A stretch of 64,000 nt of DNA from Prionace glauca (GCA_037974335.1 CM075729.1:92480592-92544591); one strand, 5' to 3'. Shown: positions 20,811-32,367, numbered from the stretch's first letter. Notes: generated by a model not told the origin, from the letters alone. Made by a program: numbers and translations.

Positions 20811-21640
20811 CTTCCTTTGTGCTGGGTATAACTCCAACCAGGGGAGAGTTTCCTCCTGATTCCCATTGGCCCCAGTTTTGCGAGGGCTCCTTGATGCCAC
20901 ATTTGCTCAAATGCTGCCTTGATGTTAAGGGCAGTCACTCTCACCTCACCTCTGGAGGTCAGCTCTTTTCTCTATGTTTGAACCAAGGCTGTAATGAGAT
21001 CAGGAGCTGAGTGACCCTGCAGGAACACAAACTGAGTGTCAGTGAGCAGATTATTGCTGAGTAAGTGCTGCTTGGTATCACTCTGGATATGTTCAAATCA
21101 CATTGCTGATGATCGAGTGTAGACTGATGGGGTGGTTATTGTGCGGATGGATTTGTCCTGTTTTTGTGCACAGTTCATAACCGGGTAATTTATCACAATG
21201 ATGGGCTGCTGCCAGTGTTGTAGATGTACTGGAACAGTTTGGCTAGGGACACGGGAAGTTCTGGAGCACAAGTCTTCAGGATCTCCGGAGGAGGTCGAGA
21301 TGGATCATCCACTCAGAACTTCTGGCTGAAGATTGCTGCAAATGCTTCAGCCTTATCTTTTGTACTGATGTGCTGGGTTCCCCCATCATTGAGGATGGGG
21401 ATATTTGTGGTGCCTCCTCCTCCAGTGAGTTGTTTAATTGTCCACCACCATTCAACGGCTGGATGTGACAGGACTGCAGAGCTTAGATCTGATCCATTGG
21501 CTGTGGGATGGTTTAACTCTGTCTATCACTTGCTGCTTCTGCTGTTTGGTACACAGTCTCTGTGTTGTAGCTTCACCAGGTTAACACCTCATTTTTCAGT
21601 GTGTCTGTTGTTGCTCCTACCATGTCCTCCTGCACTCTTC
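20811..21640 (-). mobile_element. LINE-A family fragment, minus strand, cluster B intron
   Basis: Same LINE family as 9787-12378 but opposite in orientation. For example, the complement of CTGAAGACTTGTGCTCCAGA occurs near 21263 and in LINE-A near 10890. The minus strand also reads MRVTALNIKAAFEQMWHQGA, the RT palm entry. Confidence 0.75.
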
Positions 21641-21929
21641 ATTGAACTGAAAGCAGCAGAGAATCCTCAGAAACAGACAGAGTGCTGCAAATTCATTCCA
21701 CAAAAGTATGCCCAAATATCGGGTGGGAAAATCTTCTGTTTTCCCGTCCATTGGGCACTTAGTTTCCTTGTGGGAAAATCACTCTGCAAGAGTCTACTTG
21801 CAGCTTCTTTAGTTTTTATTTGATTTTGCCCACATTTGCAGATATTCCTTTGTACCACTACTGACTCTTCATCAAGCACCAGCATCACTTGCTTTGCTAT
21901 TTGTTTATCGTGTGCATCATATGATTCCA
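21641..21929. repeat. Unclassified repeat, cluster B intron
   Basis: Part of it (21690-21800) resembles the block at 8330-8440. Nothing else recognised. Confidence 0.35.
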
Positions 21930-22225
21930 TGAGTTGCATTCTCCACTTCAGGGTGAAAGGTTGTGGGTTCGTGTCTCACTCCAGGAAATTGCTAGGTGCC
22001 TTTTATCAAATGAGATGCTAAATTGAGGTCACATCTAACCTCTCAGGTGACCATAAAATATGTCGTGGGACTACTTTGAAGAAGAACATCGAGTCCTCTC
22101 TGGTGTCCTGGCTAATGTTTATCTCACTGTTGTTTCTAGGATCTTGCTGTATTGAATGAGCTGTTTCCTATTTTACAGCAGTGACAGGTGAAAGGCACTA
22201 TACAAATGCAAGGCTTTCTTTCAAA
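21930..22225 (+). mobile_element. tRNA-type SINE with core domain, cluster B intron
   Basis: A B-box-like GGGTTCGTGTCTCACTCC near 21966, a central region ending GGTGTCCTGGCTAATGTTTA, and a tail GGCACTATACAAATGCAAGG of the kind shared with L2/CR1-type LINE tails. A different SINE family from the one at 3631. Confidence 0.6.
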
Positions 22226-22494
22226 ATAGCAATGAACTCTGAGCTTTGCAGTGTCCATCAGGAGACTCACGCTAATAAGGGAAGGGATTGGGATCTGCTA
22301 CCCTAACCACTGGGCACAAACTTGTTCTTAATCATTTGGAAATAATGGCCCAGATCCTTCAACTCTTATTGTGCTTATTGGAAACTAGATCCATCCATGA
22401 GATGCTCCCTTGATGCTGACTATATTTCCTAGCCAAAGAATGTGGGTAACTCCACACACAAGTTACCTTTTTGCTCTCTAATTTGCCCTATTTA
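22226..22494. other. J-C intron, unassigned part (cluster B)
   Basis: No gene or repeat recognised. Confidence 0.3.
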
Positions 22495-22830
22495 ATCCTT
22501 AGTTATTCTCTTTGCAATGTCCGACGCTATTGCTTGATGAACATATATGTCCTGAACTCTATCTCCAGCTCGAATATCCTCCCACTGCTCTGACACTGAT
22601 TTACCTTCAAGTTGCTGTTTCCGGTTCATTTTAGCAAATTCCAGTTTAGTGAAATTGGCCTTTTCCCAATTTAAAACGTTTACTCTTGATCGATCTTTCC
22701 CCTTTTCCGTAGCAACTCTAAATCTATTATGATCATTATTACCCAAATGCTCTCTCACTGATACACCTTCCACATGCCCAGTTTCATTCTCCGAAACTGA
22801 TAAAACTGCCCCTTCTCTTGTTGGGATTGT
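22495..22830 (-). mobile_element. LINE endonuclease-RT linker fragment before C exon (cluster B)
   Basis: On the minus strand: VREHLGNNDHN (endonuclease end, N for S in SDHN), then NVLNWEKANFTKLEFAKMN and LEGKSVSEQWEDIRA, the linker that in CR1-like LINEs comes before the RT. It lies about 150 bases before the C acceptor in all clusters. Confidence 0.65.
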
Positions 22831-22977
22831 TCCGAATGGGTTAAAACAGTTCCCCCGGAATGGATTTTCAGAATTGTGCAACGTTGAAACATTGACACTG
22901 ATTTGATCCCAGTTAATATTCAGGATGTTGAAAGCCTGAAAATGGCAGTGATTAAAATTCCTTCTCTTCTCTTCCAG

Positions 22978-23306
22978 CCCGTGAGAATTCACAACCCACG
23001 CTGACCCTGCTGCCCCCCTCCCCGGAGGAGGTCAAGACCAAGGGCACTGCCACCCTGGTGTGCCTTGCCGATCACTTCTATCCCGATGAGGTGGAGGTGA
23101 AGTGGAAGAAGGATGGTGCAGCCATTTCCAACGGGGTTCAGACCAGCAACTACCTGCGAGCTTCGGACAACACCTACAGCGTCAGCAGCCTGCTGACCCT
23201 CTCTGGCTCCGACTGGGAGTCCAACGCTCGCTTCTCCTGTGCCCTCACCCACGTGAGCCTCTCCTCTCCCCTCAGCAAGAGTGTCAGGAGTTCAGAATGT
23301 GCCTAG
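22978..23306 (+). CDS. IGKC: Immunoglobulin light chain constant exon, kappa-like (cluster B)
   Basis: C1-set constant domain, 109 residues with the split first Thr, acceptor ending TTCCAG at 22977, stop TAG at 23304-23306. Conserved cysteines 29 and 88, Trp 43, tail SSECA. It reads identical to the cluster C exon and differs from cluster A by Glu for Lys at residue 17. Although intact, it has no J of its own: the sequence between V (16689) and this exon contains no J segment or 23-spacer signal, so there is no donor in its cluster to splice from. Expression would need a join or splice from another cluster, which sharks rarely use. It could also be an unexpressed relic kept similar by gene conversion. 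Confidence 0.92.
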
Positions 23307-23770
23307 AGTGTTAGAGACAGTCCACAGAGGAGACACAACTTGGAATAGAACAGGGGTGAGCTGGGAGGACAAAGATCACTGTCAGCATTGAATTACAACT
23401 CTCTTCCTTCTCGGAACTGGTCTGAGACACTTCTGAGGGTCAGGGGTTAAAGAACATTGTTGGGATATTGTCGAGGGAGCTTTACTCTGTATTAACCCCA
23501 TGCTTTTCCTTCACTGGGAGTGTTTGATGGGGACAGTGTGGATTTGTGATAACAAGTAAAACCTCTCGAAGATGATGAAGACTGTCAGCTGTACAGAAAT
23601 AATGTGACCCTCTGAAGTATCTGCTTCAGTAAACCAGACCTCCTTCCTGCTCACCCTGCAGTTACAATTGAAGCTTTCGTCACTGTTTAAAGGGACAGGA
23701 TTCTCATGTTATTGAGAAAATCTCCACAAGTGTTTTAATAAACCTCCATTCTCCCTGTGAATTTCTCCAG
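23307..23770 (+). other. 3' UTR and AATAAA (cluster B)
   Basis: Polyadenylation hexamer at 23737-23742, 431 bases after the stop. A second AATAAA lies about 95 bases on. Nearly identical to cluster C. Confidence 0.65.
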
Positions 23771-23971
23771 CTTCCTCTGGCTGGGCTGTTTATTCAAGTC
23801 TTTTTTCTGTCAATGTCAATGTGTAAAAGGTAATAAACATTAAGAATATTCAGGATATGTCTGGTGAGTGCTTTGGAAATGTCCCACCTCCCCATCAGTT
23901 GATTGGCTGCATTTCACCAAGTGATTGTCCTGATTGGTTGCTTGGCCTGTCAATCAATGACACAGTGAGCA

Positions 23972-24236
23972 GTCTCACAACACCAGGTTAAAGTCCAACA
24001 GGTTTATTTGGTAACACAAGCCACTCGCTTTCGGAGCGCTGCCCCTTCATCAGGGGAGTGGGAATTCTGTTCACAAACAGGGCATTTAAAGATACGATCT
24101 CAATTTACAATTTTGTCTTTAAATGCCCTGTTTGTGAACAGAATTCCCACTCCCCTGATGAAGGGTCAGCGCTCCGAAAGCGATTGGCTTGTGTTACCAA
24201 ATAAACCTGTTAGACTTTAACCGGATGGTGTGAGAC
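23972..24236. repeat. Foldback element, unit 2
   Basis: Same structure as 1293-1557. The arms have a few mismatches here (for example GCTGCCCC against GGGTCAGC), so arm pairing is a little weaker than in unit 1. Confidence 0.85.
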
Positions 24237-24505
24237 TTCTTACTGTGTTTACCCCAGTCCAACGCTGGCATCTCCACATCATAATCAATGACACATCAGC
24301 AGAAGATTGGATTCAAATCCAATGATCAATCATTTGAAAATGATCAGTTTGATCTGGAATCTCTTGAGTGACAAGATTGAAAACAGGAAAGAAACTGAAA
24401 GTTGCTGGGATTAAACCATCACAATCACAATTCTCCATCCCATATTCACCACCTCCCCCTTGACCTTTCCATCTCACGTGGTCCCACTACTCCCATTGTT
24501 TCAAC
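24237..24505. other. Unassigned spacer, unit 2
   Basis: Matches 1558-1826. Nothing recognised beyond the foldback repeat tail. Confidence 0.3.
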
Positions 24506-24835
24506 GAGTAACTCTTGGTGATGGACATTGAATTCCCCACCCAGAGTACATTCTGTGTCCTTACCACCCTCAGTGCTTCCTCCAAGTGGTGTTCAACATG
24601 GAGGAGAACTGATTCATCAGCTGAGGGGGGGACGGTCTGTGGTAACCAGAGGAGGTTTCCTTGTCCGTGTTTGACACGGTACCGAGAGACGACATGGAGT
24701 CTGGAATGTTGTTGAGGATTCCCAGGATAACTCCCTCCTGACTGTATCCCACTGTGCCTTCTGTGCTGGGAGATTGGAGGTAGTGAACACGGTTCACCAT
24801 TTTCTCCCGTCTCAGTAACAAACATCCAGCTGCTC
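24506..24835 (-). repeat. Inverted copy of LINE-A endonuclease segment, unit 2
   Basis: 330 bases, inverted against 33029-33358. One mismatch seen (GACGACATGG, against GACTACATGG in unit 1). Confidence 0.85.
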
Positions 24836-25941
24836 GAACTGGTACAGTAAAACGGTATTGACCGTTTCCTGGTGTCAGGTGTAGTGAGTGAGAGGGAAAA
24901 ATTTAAACTGGGGACTCAAAATGTCACTCAGTGAATTTTTCAAATAATTAGAAAGGTGAAAATGAATTAATTTGCTGCAAATCATTAAAGCTTTCATCCA
25001 GGAGGGAGAGAGAGAGAGAGGAGAGAAAGACAGAAGCAGAGAGAGAGAGAGAGAGAGAGTGACAGACTGAGTGGGTTCCCCTCGGGGGGTTCCTGAGCAG
25101 TGACAGGCAGGGACTGAGGAAATGGGAGTTTCAGCCCTTTAGGTTGTCCCTATCAGTGTCAGTCTCCAAGATTCCTCCCACCCCCTCCACTGCTAGTGTT
25201 TTTATTAGTTTTGAGTCTGAAAGTTTAATGTTGTTCAGATAATTGTTCCCGTCTCAGTAACAAATATTCCGCTGCTTCTTTCACTTCCTCTGTTGGTTAC
25301 GTTTCAATCTTCCAATCTGACAGTCTTTGGGAAAATATTTCAAAATATATATCCCCCCATCCATATTTTCAAATATTTTCCCAAATTTTTGACTGTCGGG
25401 TTTTTAGTTCCTGCCATTATAATTTTGACATTATCTTCCAAAGGGAATTCCTCGAATTCTGTGCAATGTTCAGATGAAAAGGAGAAAGAAAGGATCCAAG
25501 GCTGCTCCAGAGGCAGATTAGCTGCACCCAACATTGTCCATGTAAATCCCATTCATAAGTAGGGACACATCTGCCATGGAATGTGAGAGCAGAGTTGCCA
25601 ATACAAACTTCTTTTCACTATGGTTGATTTCCCAGATTGAATAATCTCCTTGAATCTTATTTCCAACCAAGTTCCACCACGGGGACAATTCTTCCAAGTT
25701 CACCACATGAGTGAACATTTGAGCACCTGGTTCATGGCTCCAGGGACATCCAGGTCACTAATTGCTCACTAGGACACTGTAGTTTCATTACCTTTCCCAT
25801 AGATAATTAGGCAGCACAAAGAAGATGCTACATTATTTTCAGTTTGCAAGATTCTCCCAAGTCCATCCTCCCCCACATCCTCCCCCACCCCCCTGCTCTC
25901 TCTGCTGTTTTTCTCTTTCACTCCCGGCTGCTCTGTTTCAG
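24836..25941. other. Spacer with GA microsatellite, unit 2
   Basis: GA-rich run at about 25011-25059, second inverted LINE-A stretch at about 25248-25330, then AT-rich DNA with no gene seen. Confidence 0.35.
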
Positions 25942-26172
25942 GTTGTTTTCTAACTGCGCATGTGCAGTTCAGAGCTCCGATCGTTCCGGCAGTGCTAAGC
26001 CCCGCCCACAGCACGGATCGGATTGAAGCCGGTAAGAAGCGTATGGGCTCGCTGCACAGACGATTCCGGGCTGGGATCCGTATTACACCCGGATCCGGCC
26101 CTTCGGCTCCGACTGGTAAAATCGGGCCCAGAGTGAACTCTTTGCAACAAGAGCTTAAACTTTCAGATTGCT
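25942..26172. promoter_or_regulatory. CpG-rich, promoter-like patch, unit 2
   Basis: Same NRF1-like and GC-box sites as in unit 1, with CpGs kept. Confidence 0.35.
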
Positions 26173-26318
26173 GAATCCATTCCCCCCTCGAGCAGAATGC
26201 ACCTTGTGTTTTTATTTCCAGAGAACCACAAATGGAACAAGATTGGCAGCAACGTTAAGACTCTGAGAATTGATCTGAAGGTTTTTATTCCCACAGCATG
26301 GTCATGGTTTAGAACCAG

Positions 26319-26641
26319 GTGGCACAGTGGGTAGCACTGCTGTCTCACAGCTCCAGGGACCTGGGTTCGATTCCCGGTTTGGGTCACTGTGAAGTTTACA
26401 CATTCTTCCCGTGTCTGCGTGGGTTTCCTTTGGGTGCTCCGGATTCCTCCCACAGTCAAAGATGTGTGGGTTAGGTTGATTGGCCATGCTAAATTGTCCC
26501 TTCGTGTCCCAGGATGTGGAGGTTAAAGAGATTAGTGAGGTAAATGTCTGGGGTCGTAGGGATAGGACCTGGGATAGGATTGTTGATGGTGTAGATTCGA
26601 TGGGCTGAATGGACTCCTTCTGCACGATAGGGATTCTATGG
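26319..26641 (+). mobile_element. tRNA-derived SINE, unit 2
   Basis: Copy of the 3631 SINE. It differs from units 1 and 3 at several sites (CCCACAGTC for CCCATCGTC; GATTGGCCATGCT for GATTAGCCATGTT). Confidence 0.85.
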
Positions 26642-27838
26642 AAAATGATTTAACCCCTTCAGGACCACTGTTATTTTCTACTTGGGGACAGGAGATCTGA
26701 TACAGACACACTGTTCAATGAGAATCTGACCTTTCAGCAAGTGACCTTTGAGATACAAAGATGTTCTCTAAGATAAAGAATATGTGTTGATAAACATGTG
26801 GCACTTTCAATCTGGATACAAAGATACACACATCAGGAAGAGGGAGTTTCAATTTTGATATTGGAAATTATAATTCTTACAAAGTTTAAAGATTTGAGCT
26901 GTGGACCCTGATAATGTTCTCAACAGGAAATGTTTATTTTAGACGGTTTGACAATTGACACAAATCCAAATGCTGAAAGCTTCTGTGCTGAAAGAGTTTA
27001 AAATGTGTTTGTCTCTTCCCAAAATATAAACCCGAAAGTTTGATGGATGCAATTTGTGTCAAGACCCACACTGATGTTAAATGTGAGAGGATCTCAAAGC
27101 TCAGAATGGGAACATGGAACACTGGTTCTTAGTGGTGTAGATTTTCACTTTGGTATCCTGTGAGAAAAGTGTGTGAACCAGGGAGAAATAGTCCAGTCTT
27201 TGTGTGAACAATTAATACAGAGTATTCATTCATGTAAAAAGAAAACAAAACACACAAACTCTATAATACACGACAATGCATTTAACTATATGCATTAACT
27301 GAGGGCTAGACACACACACTGTTACATGAAGCTAACCCTTTGTTCTCAATCACCTATGTTCCCTGAACATTGAGATTTCCCTTTGTTCCAAAACAATATC
27401 CAATATTATGTAACTCTGAGCGAAATCCAGTGAATAATTATCACACACAGGTTATATGGCAGCATTTGGGATCCCTGACTCCTTTACGGTGACAAACTCT
27501 CATCGTGTGGGTCAGACCCTCACTGGTTATGTATTCAGTCCAAGGTGGGACACAATGTTAAACATCGACACTACCCCAGACCCAATGTCTCGGGTTGCGG
27601 TGGAGAGAACCCTGACCACAACCAGAAAGTTTGTGGAACAAAACAATCGAACAATCCCAAGGGGAAGGGGGCAGGTGAACCTGGTCACAGGAAAGACTAG
27701 GAAACTGGAGGATTCAGTGAGAAATGGAGGGGAGATGGTGAGAATGCAGAATAAATGGAGGGAAGTAGGGAGGGTGACAGCAGCTGGTGAAACTGTTCCA
27801 GTTAATAGTTAGTCTGTGTATTTGATGTTATCAGAGAC
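26642..27838. other. Unassigned 1.2-kb spacer, unit 2
   Basis: Matches 3955-5149. Here an open frame of 118 residues (27456-27812) is present, with no family I recognise. Confidence 0.35.
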
Positions 27839-28132
27839 TGTTGCTGTCCAAAGTGGTCCAGATGCTGATTGTAATAACTGGAGGAGACTGGATTTGGAAA
27901 TAACAAAGTAAAGGCTTTATTGATGAGAAGAACTATTTACAATGAAGGGTTTAACAACACAACCACACAGGTCTCCTCCCAACAACATCCTGACCCCAAC
28001 TGAAGCCTCCAGCCCCAGGAATGATCGCCCTCACTCCCGATTGGCCCAGGTTCACACCCTCACACTCCATTGGCTCTGGCCTGGTCATGTGACCTGTGTA
28101 GGACTGCCCCTTAAAGGGACCAGGCTCTCACA
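27839..28132 (-). mobile_element. Ty3/Gypsy-type LTR, unit 2, fossil
   Basis: Copy of the unit 1 LTR, about 294 bp, with a purine-rich tract just inside it. Confidence 0.7.
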
Positions 28133-30389
28133 CTCCTTCCCCTGTAACATCTTGGACTCCCTGTGATAAAACAAAAACTACAACAGTTAACACACAGGCA
28201 GAGAAACAACAATATTACAGAAGGGACACCAGGGAAAGACAGTTCATAATGTCAGCTGGTCCAGAGATTTCTGGAACCTTGTGGAACACTGTATTTATTT
28301 AGAACCCTCCAGTACAGAAACAGGCCCTTCGGCCCATCGAGTCTGCACCGAACACAATCCCACCCAGACCCTATCCCCATATCCCTACACATTTTACCTG
28401 CTAATCCCTCTAACCTACACATCCCAGGATACTAAGGGGCAATTTTAGCACAGCCAATGAACCTAACCCGCACATCTTTGGACTGTGGGAGGAAACCGGA
28501 GCACCCGGAGAAAACCCACGCAGACACGAGGAGAATGTGCAAACTCCACACAGGCAGTGACCCGAGCCGGGAATCGAACCCAGGACCCTGGAGCTGTGAA
28601 GCAGCAGTGCTAACCACTGCTACCGTGCCGCCCCAAACTGCAACTCTATCAGGGGCACTTCAGCAGCCATCGATACAGGATCCACTGATGGGGTGGATGT
28701 ACTAACCACCTCTGGAGCTAGGCCCAGGACGGCCCTTTCCTCAGCCTCATCCACCCAAGCCAGACGCTGCCTTGGTCTCACCATGGACATGGAGCTATCT
28801 TGTTCAGAGGATGCTACACACAAACTGGATGTGGGGTCTAATTGCTCATCTCCTGGAACTGGCTCTACTCTCTTGCGTAGGTAACCAAAATGCTTCTAAC
28901 ACGACGGTCATATCTCCCACGAATATGTTCCTTAACTCCACAGCCCTGTGTCTCCCCCAAATATGAGACTGGTCCCGTCTTCTCCACAACTCTCCCTGGC
29001 ACCCAGGCAGGTCCACCATCCAAATTCCCTCTCAACATGAGGTTGCCATCATTAAACAATCTGTCCCCTTTCTGAGAGTCACGATACCCTTTCTGAGAGG
29101 ATTTCTGAGCCTCCACTCTCCCCGACAAATTTGGGAACATTAAATCTAAACAGGTACACAGGCACCGACCCATTAACAACTCTGCAGGCGTGACCCCGAC
29201 ATGACCCCAGTGACGGTGTGAGATGTAGTGTTATAGGACAGCAAATAACTGGCCAATCGCAATGGCAGCGGTCCATGAACCTGCTTCACATGGAGCCTTG
29301 AACATCTGCATGGCTAACTCCACCAACCCATTCGAGGCAGGATGGTCGGGGACTGACCTGACATGACAAATGTCATTAGACTTGACCAAAGTCTGAAATT
29401 CATCAGCGTGAATGCTGCTCCATTGTCTGATAGCAACACTTCAGGAAGACCATGGATCACAAAGATCTGCCTCAGTTTATCAATGGTAAATGGAGGCTGT
29501 GATGGGTCTCATGAGCTGATCGTCCAGCCACTTGGAATGGGCATCGACTAACACCAGGAACATCTGTCCAAATCCTACATGAAGCCGTGACCAAGGGAGC
29601 ATGTTCACTGGTGGAGGTAACACTTGCTGAGTCGGACAACTCTCACACTGCCCAACCATTTGTTCAATGTCTCTGTCAATGCCAGGCCACCAGACATAAC
29701 TACTGACCAACACTTTCATTCTGCTCTGGTCAGGATGGGCATCATGTAACTGTTGGAGCAGTGGCCATGCCCAGTGGGTAGTATGCTGACACAGACCACC
29801 CCCACAATAGCACCCCATCTTCACAGGATATCTGGTCCCTGCAATGTAAATACAGTTTCATTTGCTCTGCCTTATCAAAGTGCCACCTGGTCAGTACCAT
29901 TTTCTTGCCCTTTGTAACACCAGCTCCCTGTCTGTCCACATCTGAATGTGGGCTGCTGAGACAGGCAGTGTGTCCAAATAACACAGAGCCAATACTATCT
30001 CCTGTGGAACAGGCGGTGACGGTGTGGTCTGTGGTAGCGGCAGGCAGCTCAATGCATCTGTATTTGAGATCTGTGTTCCCGGCCTATGCTGGAAGGTTTA
30101 GCTGTTTAGTGCCAGCAGCAATGCCCATCTCTGCACCCTGGCAGAGGCAATAGGTGGCACTGGCTTAATGTCCTGGAAAAGCCCCAACAATGGCTTATGG
30201 TCTGACACGATGGTGAAATGCTGCCCATAGACATATTGGTGAAATTTTTCACTGCATCGATAATTGTCGGCTTTCTCTGTCGGTTTGTGAGTATATTTTC
30301 CCAACGTTTACCAAAGTCCTTGAAGCAAATGAATTTAGCCTCTCTGTCCCATCTGCCATTCCATGGGATAGAACTGCTCCAACTCCATA
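28133..30389 (-). mobile_element. Ty3/Gypsy pol remnant, unit 2, fossil, with nested SINE
   Basis: RNase H, integrase zinc-binding region and integrase core, then LTR, all on the minus strand. This copy reaches about 0.2 kb further into the RNase H side than in units 1 and 3. A SINE (28292-28640) is nested in it. Clearly broken, with many breaks. Confidence 0.75.
28292..28640 (-). mobile_element. SINE inserted only in unit 2
   Basis: Full-length tRNA-type SINE on the minus strand; its head reads as the complement of GGCACGGTAGCAGTGGTTAG, with B-box complement GGAATCGAACCC near 28579. Units 1 and 3 have the empty site (GGAACACTG-CAACTC). A short imperfect target duplication (ACTG) flanks it. 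Confidence 0.9.
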
Positions 30390-30966
30390 TAGCATCGTAG
30401 AGTTACACAGCACAGAAACAGACCCTTCGGCCCACCATGTCTATGCTGACAACCCAATATCAATCTGTACTAATTCCTTTTACCAGCACTTGGTCCATAG
30501 CTACTATGCCTTGGGGATTGAAATGCTTGTCCAGATGCTTCTTAAATGTAGCGAGAGTTCCTGCCTCCATCACCCTCTCAGGCAGCACATTCCATATTTC
30601 CACCATTCTCTAGGTCAAAAATTCTTTCTCAGATCTTCTCTTAACCACTTCCTCCTCACCTTAAACCAATGCCCTATGTTCCCTGGAATGTCGAGATTCC
30701 AGTCCTGTCCTTCTTTCAACCATATCTCAGTGATTACAACAATCTCATATTTCCACGTGCTGACCAACTCTCTAAGTTCATCTGCCTGACCAGACAGGCT
30801 CCTTGTATTAAAATAGATGCTGTTTAGCCTTCCAACCCTCCCATGTGCCTTATCAAGCCCAAGTCTTCTCTGCCTGCTGGACTGACTGAGTTTTCCTTCT
30901 ATATCTGACTGAACCTCACTCCCAACTGTACATCTGCTGTGTGTTCACCCCCCTGCAAAGTACGGA
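30390..30966 (-). mobile_element. CR1-like LINE fragment (LINE-G), unit 2
   Basis: Here the 3' end is kept (CAGAAACAGACCCTTCGGCC near 30413), which units 1 and 3 lack. Confidence 0.6.
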
Positions 30967-31107
30967 GAGGCGTCACAAGGATTCCGAATGGTTTGCTCAG
31001 GTCAAAGTGGATGAGCAATGACGATGATTGTAAAGCTGGTTTGACTTTTACTAAAGTTTCTTTCTGCGTCTCCCCACAATTCCATCACTGATGTTTGTTT
31101 AGAAGCT
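30967..31107. other. Short spacer, unit 2
   Basis: No feature recognised. Confidence 0.3.
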
Positions 31108-31490
31108 GGTGTGGGGTGGTGGAGGGGGGGGTGGAGGGGGGGGGGGGTGCAGAATTGTTGCTGAGTTCAGCAGGAACCTTCGAATTGAGGAAGCCACTGG
31201 GAAGCCGGTGATCGGGGAGTGGGCCGACAAGTGGGGGGATGGTGAGGGGTGGGGGGAAGCCATTCGGTTGGGGAAGGGAGGAGGGGTGGGGGTCGGTATC
31301 GGTGATTGGAGGGAGACTTGTGGAAGACATCAGGGGCTGGCAACTGGGCAAAGGGAGGTGGTGTTGGGCATGGGGAGTCGGGGCTGGTGACTGGGGGGGG
31401 AGGTTGGGAGGTCAGTCGATTAAGGAAAGTGAGATGGGGGTTGGGGGGGTTGTGGTCAGGGCCTGTGATCGGGGGAGTGGGGAATTAGGT
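31108..31490 (+). repeat. G-rich tract, unit 2
   Basis: Two G-runs (about 8 and 12) near 31123-31147 in place of the single long run of unit 1, then the same G-rich stretch. Confidence 0.75.
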
Positions 31491-31908
31491 TGGGGAAGAC
31501 ATCACAAGGCAGGGATGTGGGAGTGCTGATCCTGGCCTCACGGGTGGGATTAACCCTGTCCTTTGGGGCAAATCCTGGCAGATTTTGTGAAATACCGAGT
31601 GCCGGCATTTCAACTAAGTACGCCCAGAAAACGGTGGGAAAATGTCCTGTTTTCCTGCCGCAACGGGCTCTTAGTTTTTTAGGAAATTTTTGAGAAAATA
31701 ATGGACAAAGTATATGTTGGACATGACCCACAAATAACACTCTGTCTACCTTCAACTCATTGTTTAACCTCCAGTCCACCTCCTTTTCCAATCCAGGTGT
31801 TTCTGTCAATGAGTCAGATAGATCGACAGCACAGGAGGAGGCCATTCAGCTTCTCATGTCTGTACTAGCTGTTTTACTAGAGTCATTCACAGCTAACAGC
31901 TCAGTTTA
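31491..31908. repeat. Unclassified interspersed repeat, unit 2
   Basis: Matches 8221-8640. Confidence 0.35.
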
Positions 31909-32367
31909 ATGTGTGTTGTGGGAAACTCACTGGAATGTTTTATTAGAGACAGAACGAGTGAGAAACATGAACTGATCAGAGAGAATCAACGCGGATTTCA
32001 AGAGTCAAACATGTTCAACTAAGCTAATGTGCTCGATATGGGAATGTCTCTGGATGTTATTTCTTTGTATTTCCAGAAGACATTTGGGAAGGTGCCACAC
32101 GAGAGGCTGTGAATAAAAATGGAAGCGTATGGAATTAGAGGAAAGCTTTTGCCATGGATAAGGAATTGGTTCGGAGATAGGAGACAGAGAGTAGGGATAG
32201 TGTGTGTGTTTTCCAATCAGCAAGCTGTGAATAGTGATGTCCCCAGGGATCTGTGCTGAAGCCTCAGCTTTTCACTATATTTGTCAATGACTTGGAGGAA
32301 GGAATAGAGAGTCACATATCCAAGATTACTGAGCACACTAAATTAGGCAGCTTGGAGGAGGTTACAG
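31909..32367 (+). mobile_element. LINE reverse transcriptase fragment (LINE-H), unit 2
   Basis: Copy of 8641-9125, with a short internal deletion (about 25 bases) near 32025. Confidence 0.65.

Larger units (their letters stand above)
1..22678. repeat. Tandem cluster unit 1 (C of cluster A to J-C intron of cluster B)
   Basis: The first base matches base 22679 and then 46162, and the order of all parts repeats from there. This unit runs from the end of the cluster A J-C intron, through C, the inter-cluster repeats and the V of cluster B, to within the J-C intron of cluster B. Nearly all repeats are shared by the three units, so the duplication came after those insertions. Confidence 0.93.

Noticed and set aside
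18074-22977. Search for a displaced J, kappa-B site or exact octamer in the cluster B J-C intron
   Set aside because: No FGxG-coding J, no 23-spacer signal and no exact enhancer motif seen; only one-mismatch octamers (CTGCAAAT, ATTTGCAG), which are expected by chance.
22492-22992. 166-residue minus-strand frame ending in the C exon
   Set aside because: Not a host gene: the central part is a LINE fragment and the beginning is intron and exon read backwards.
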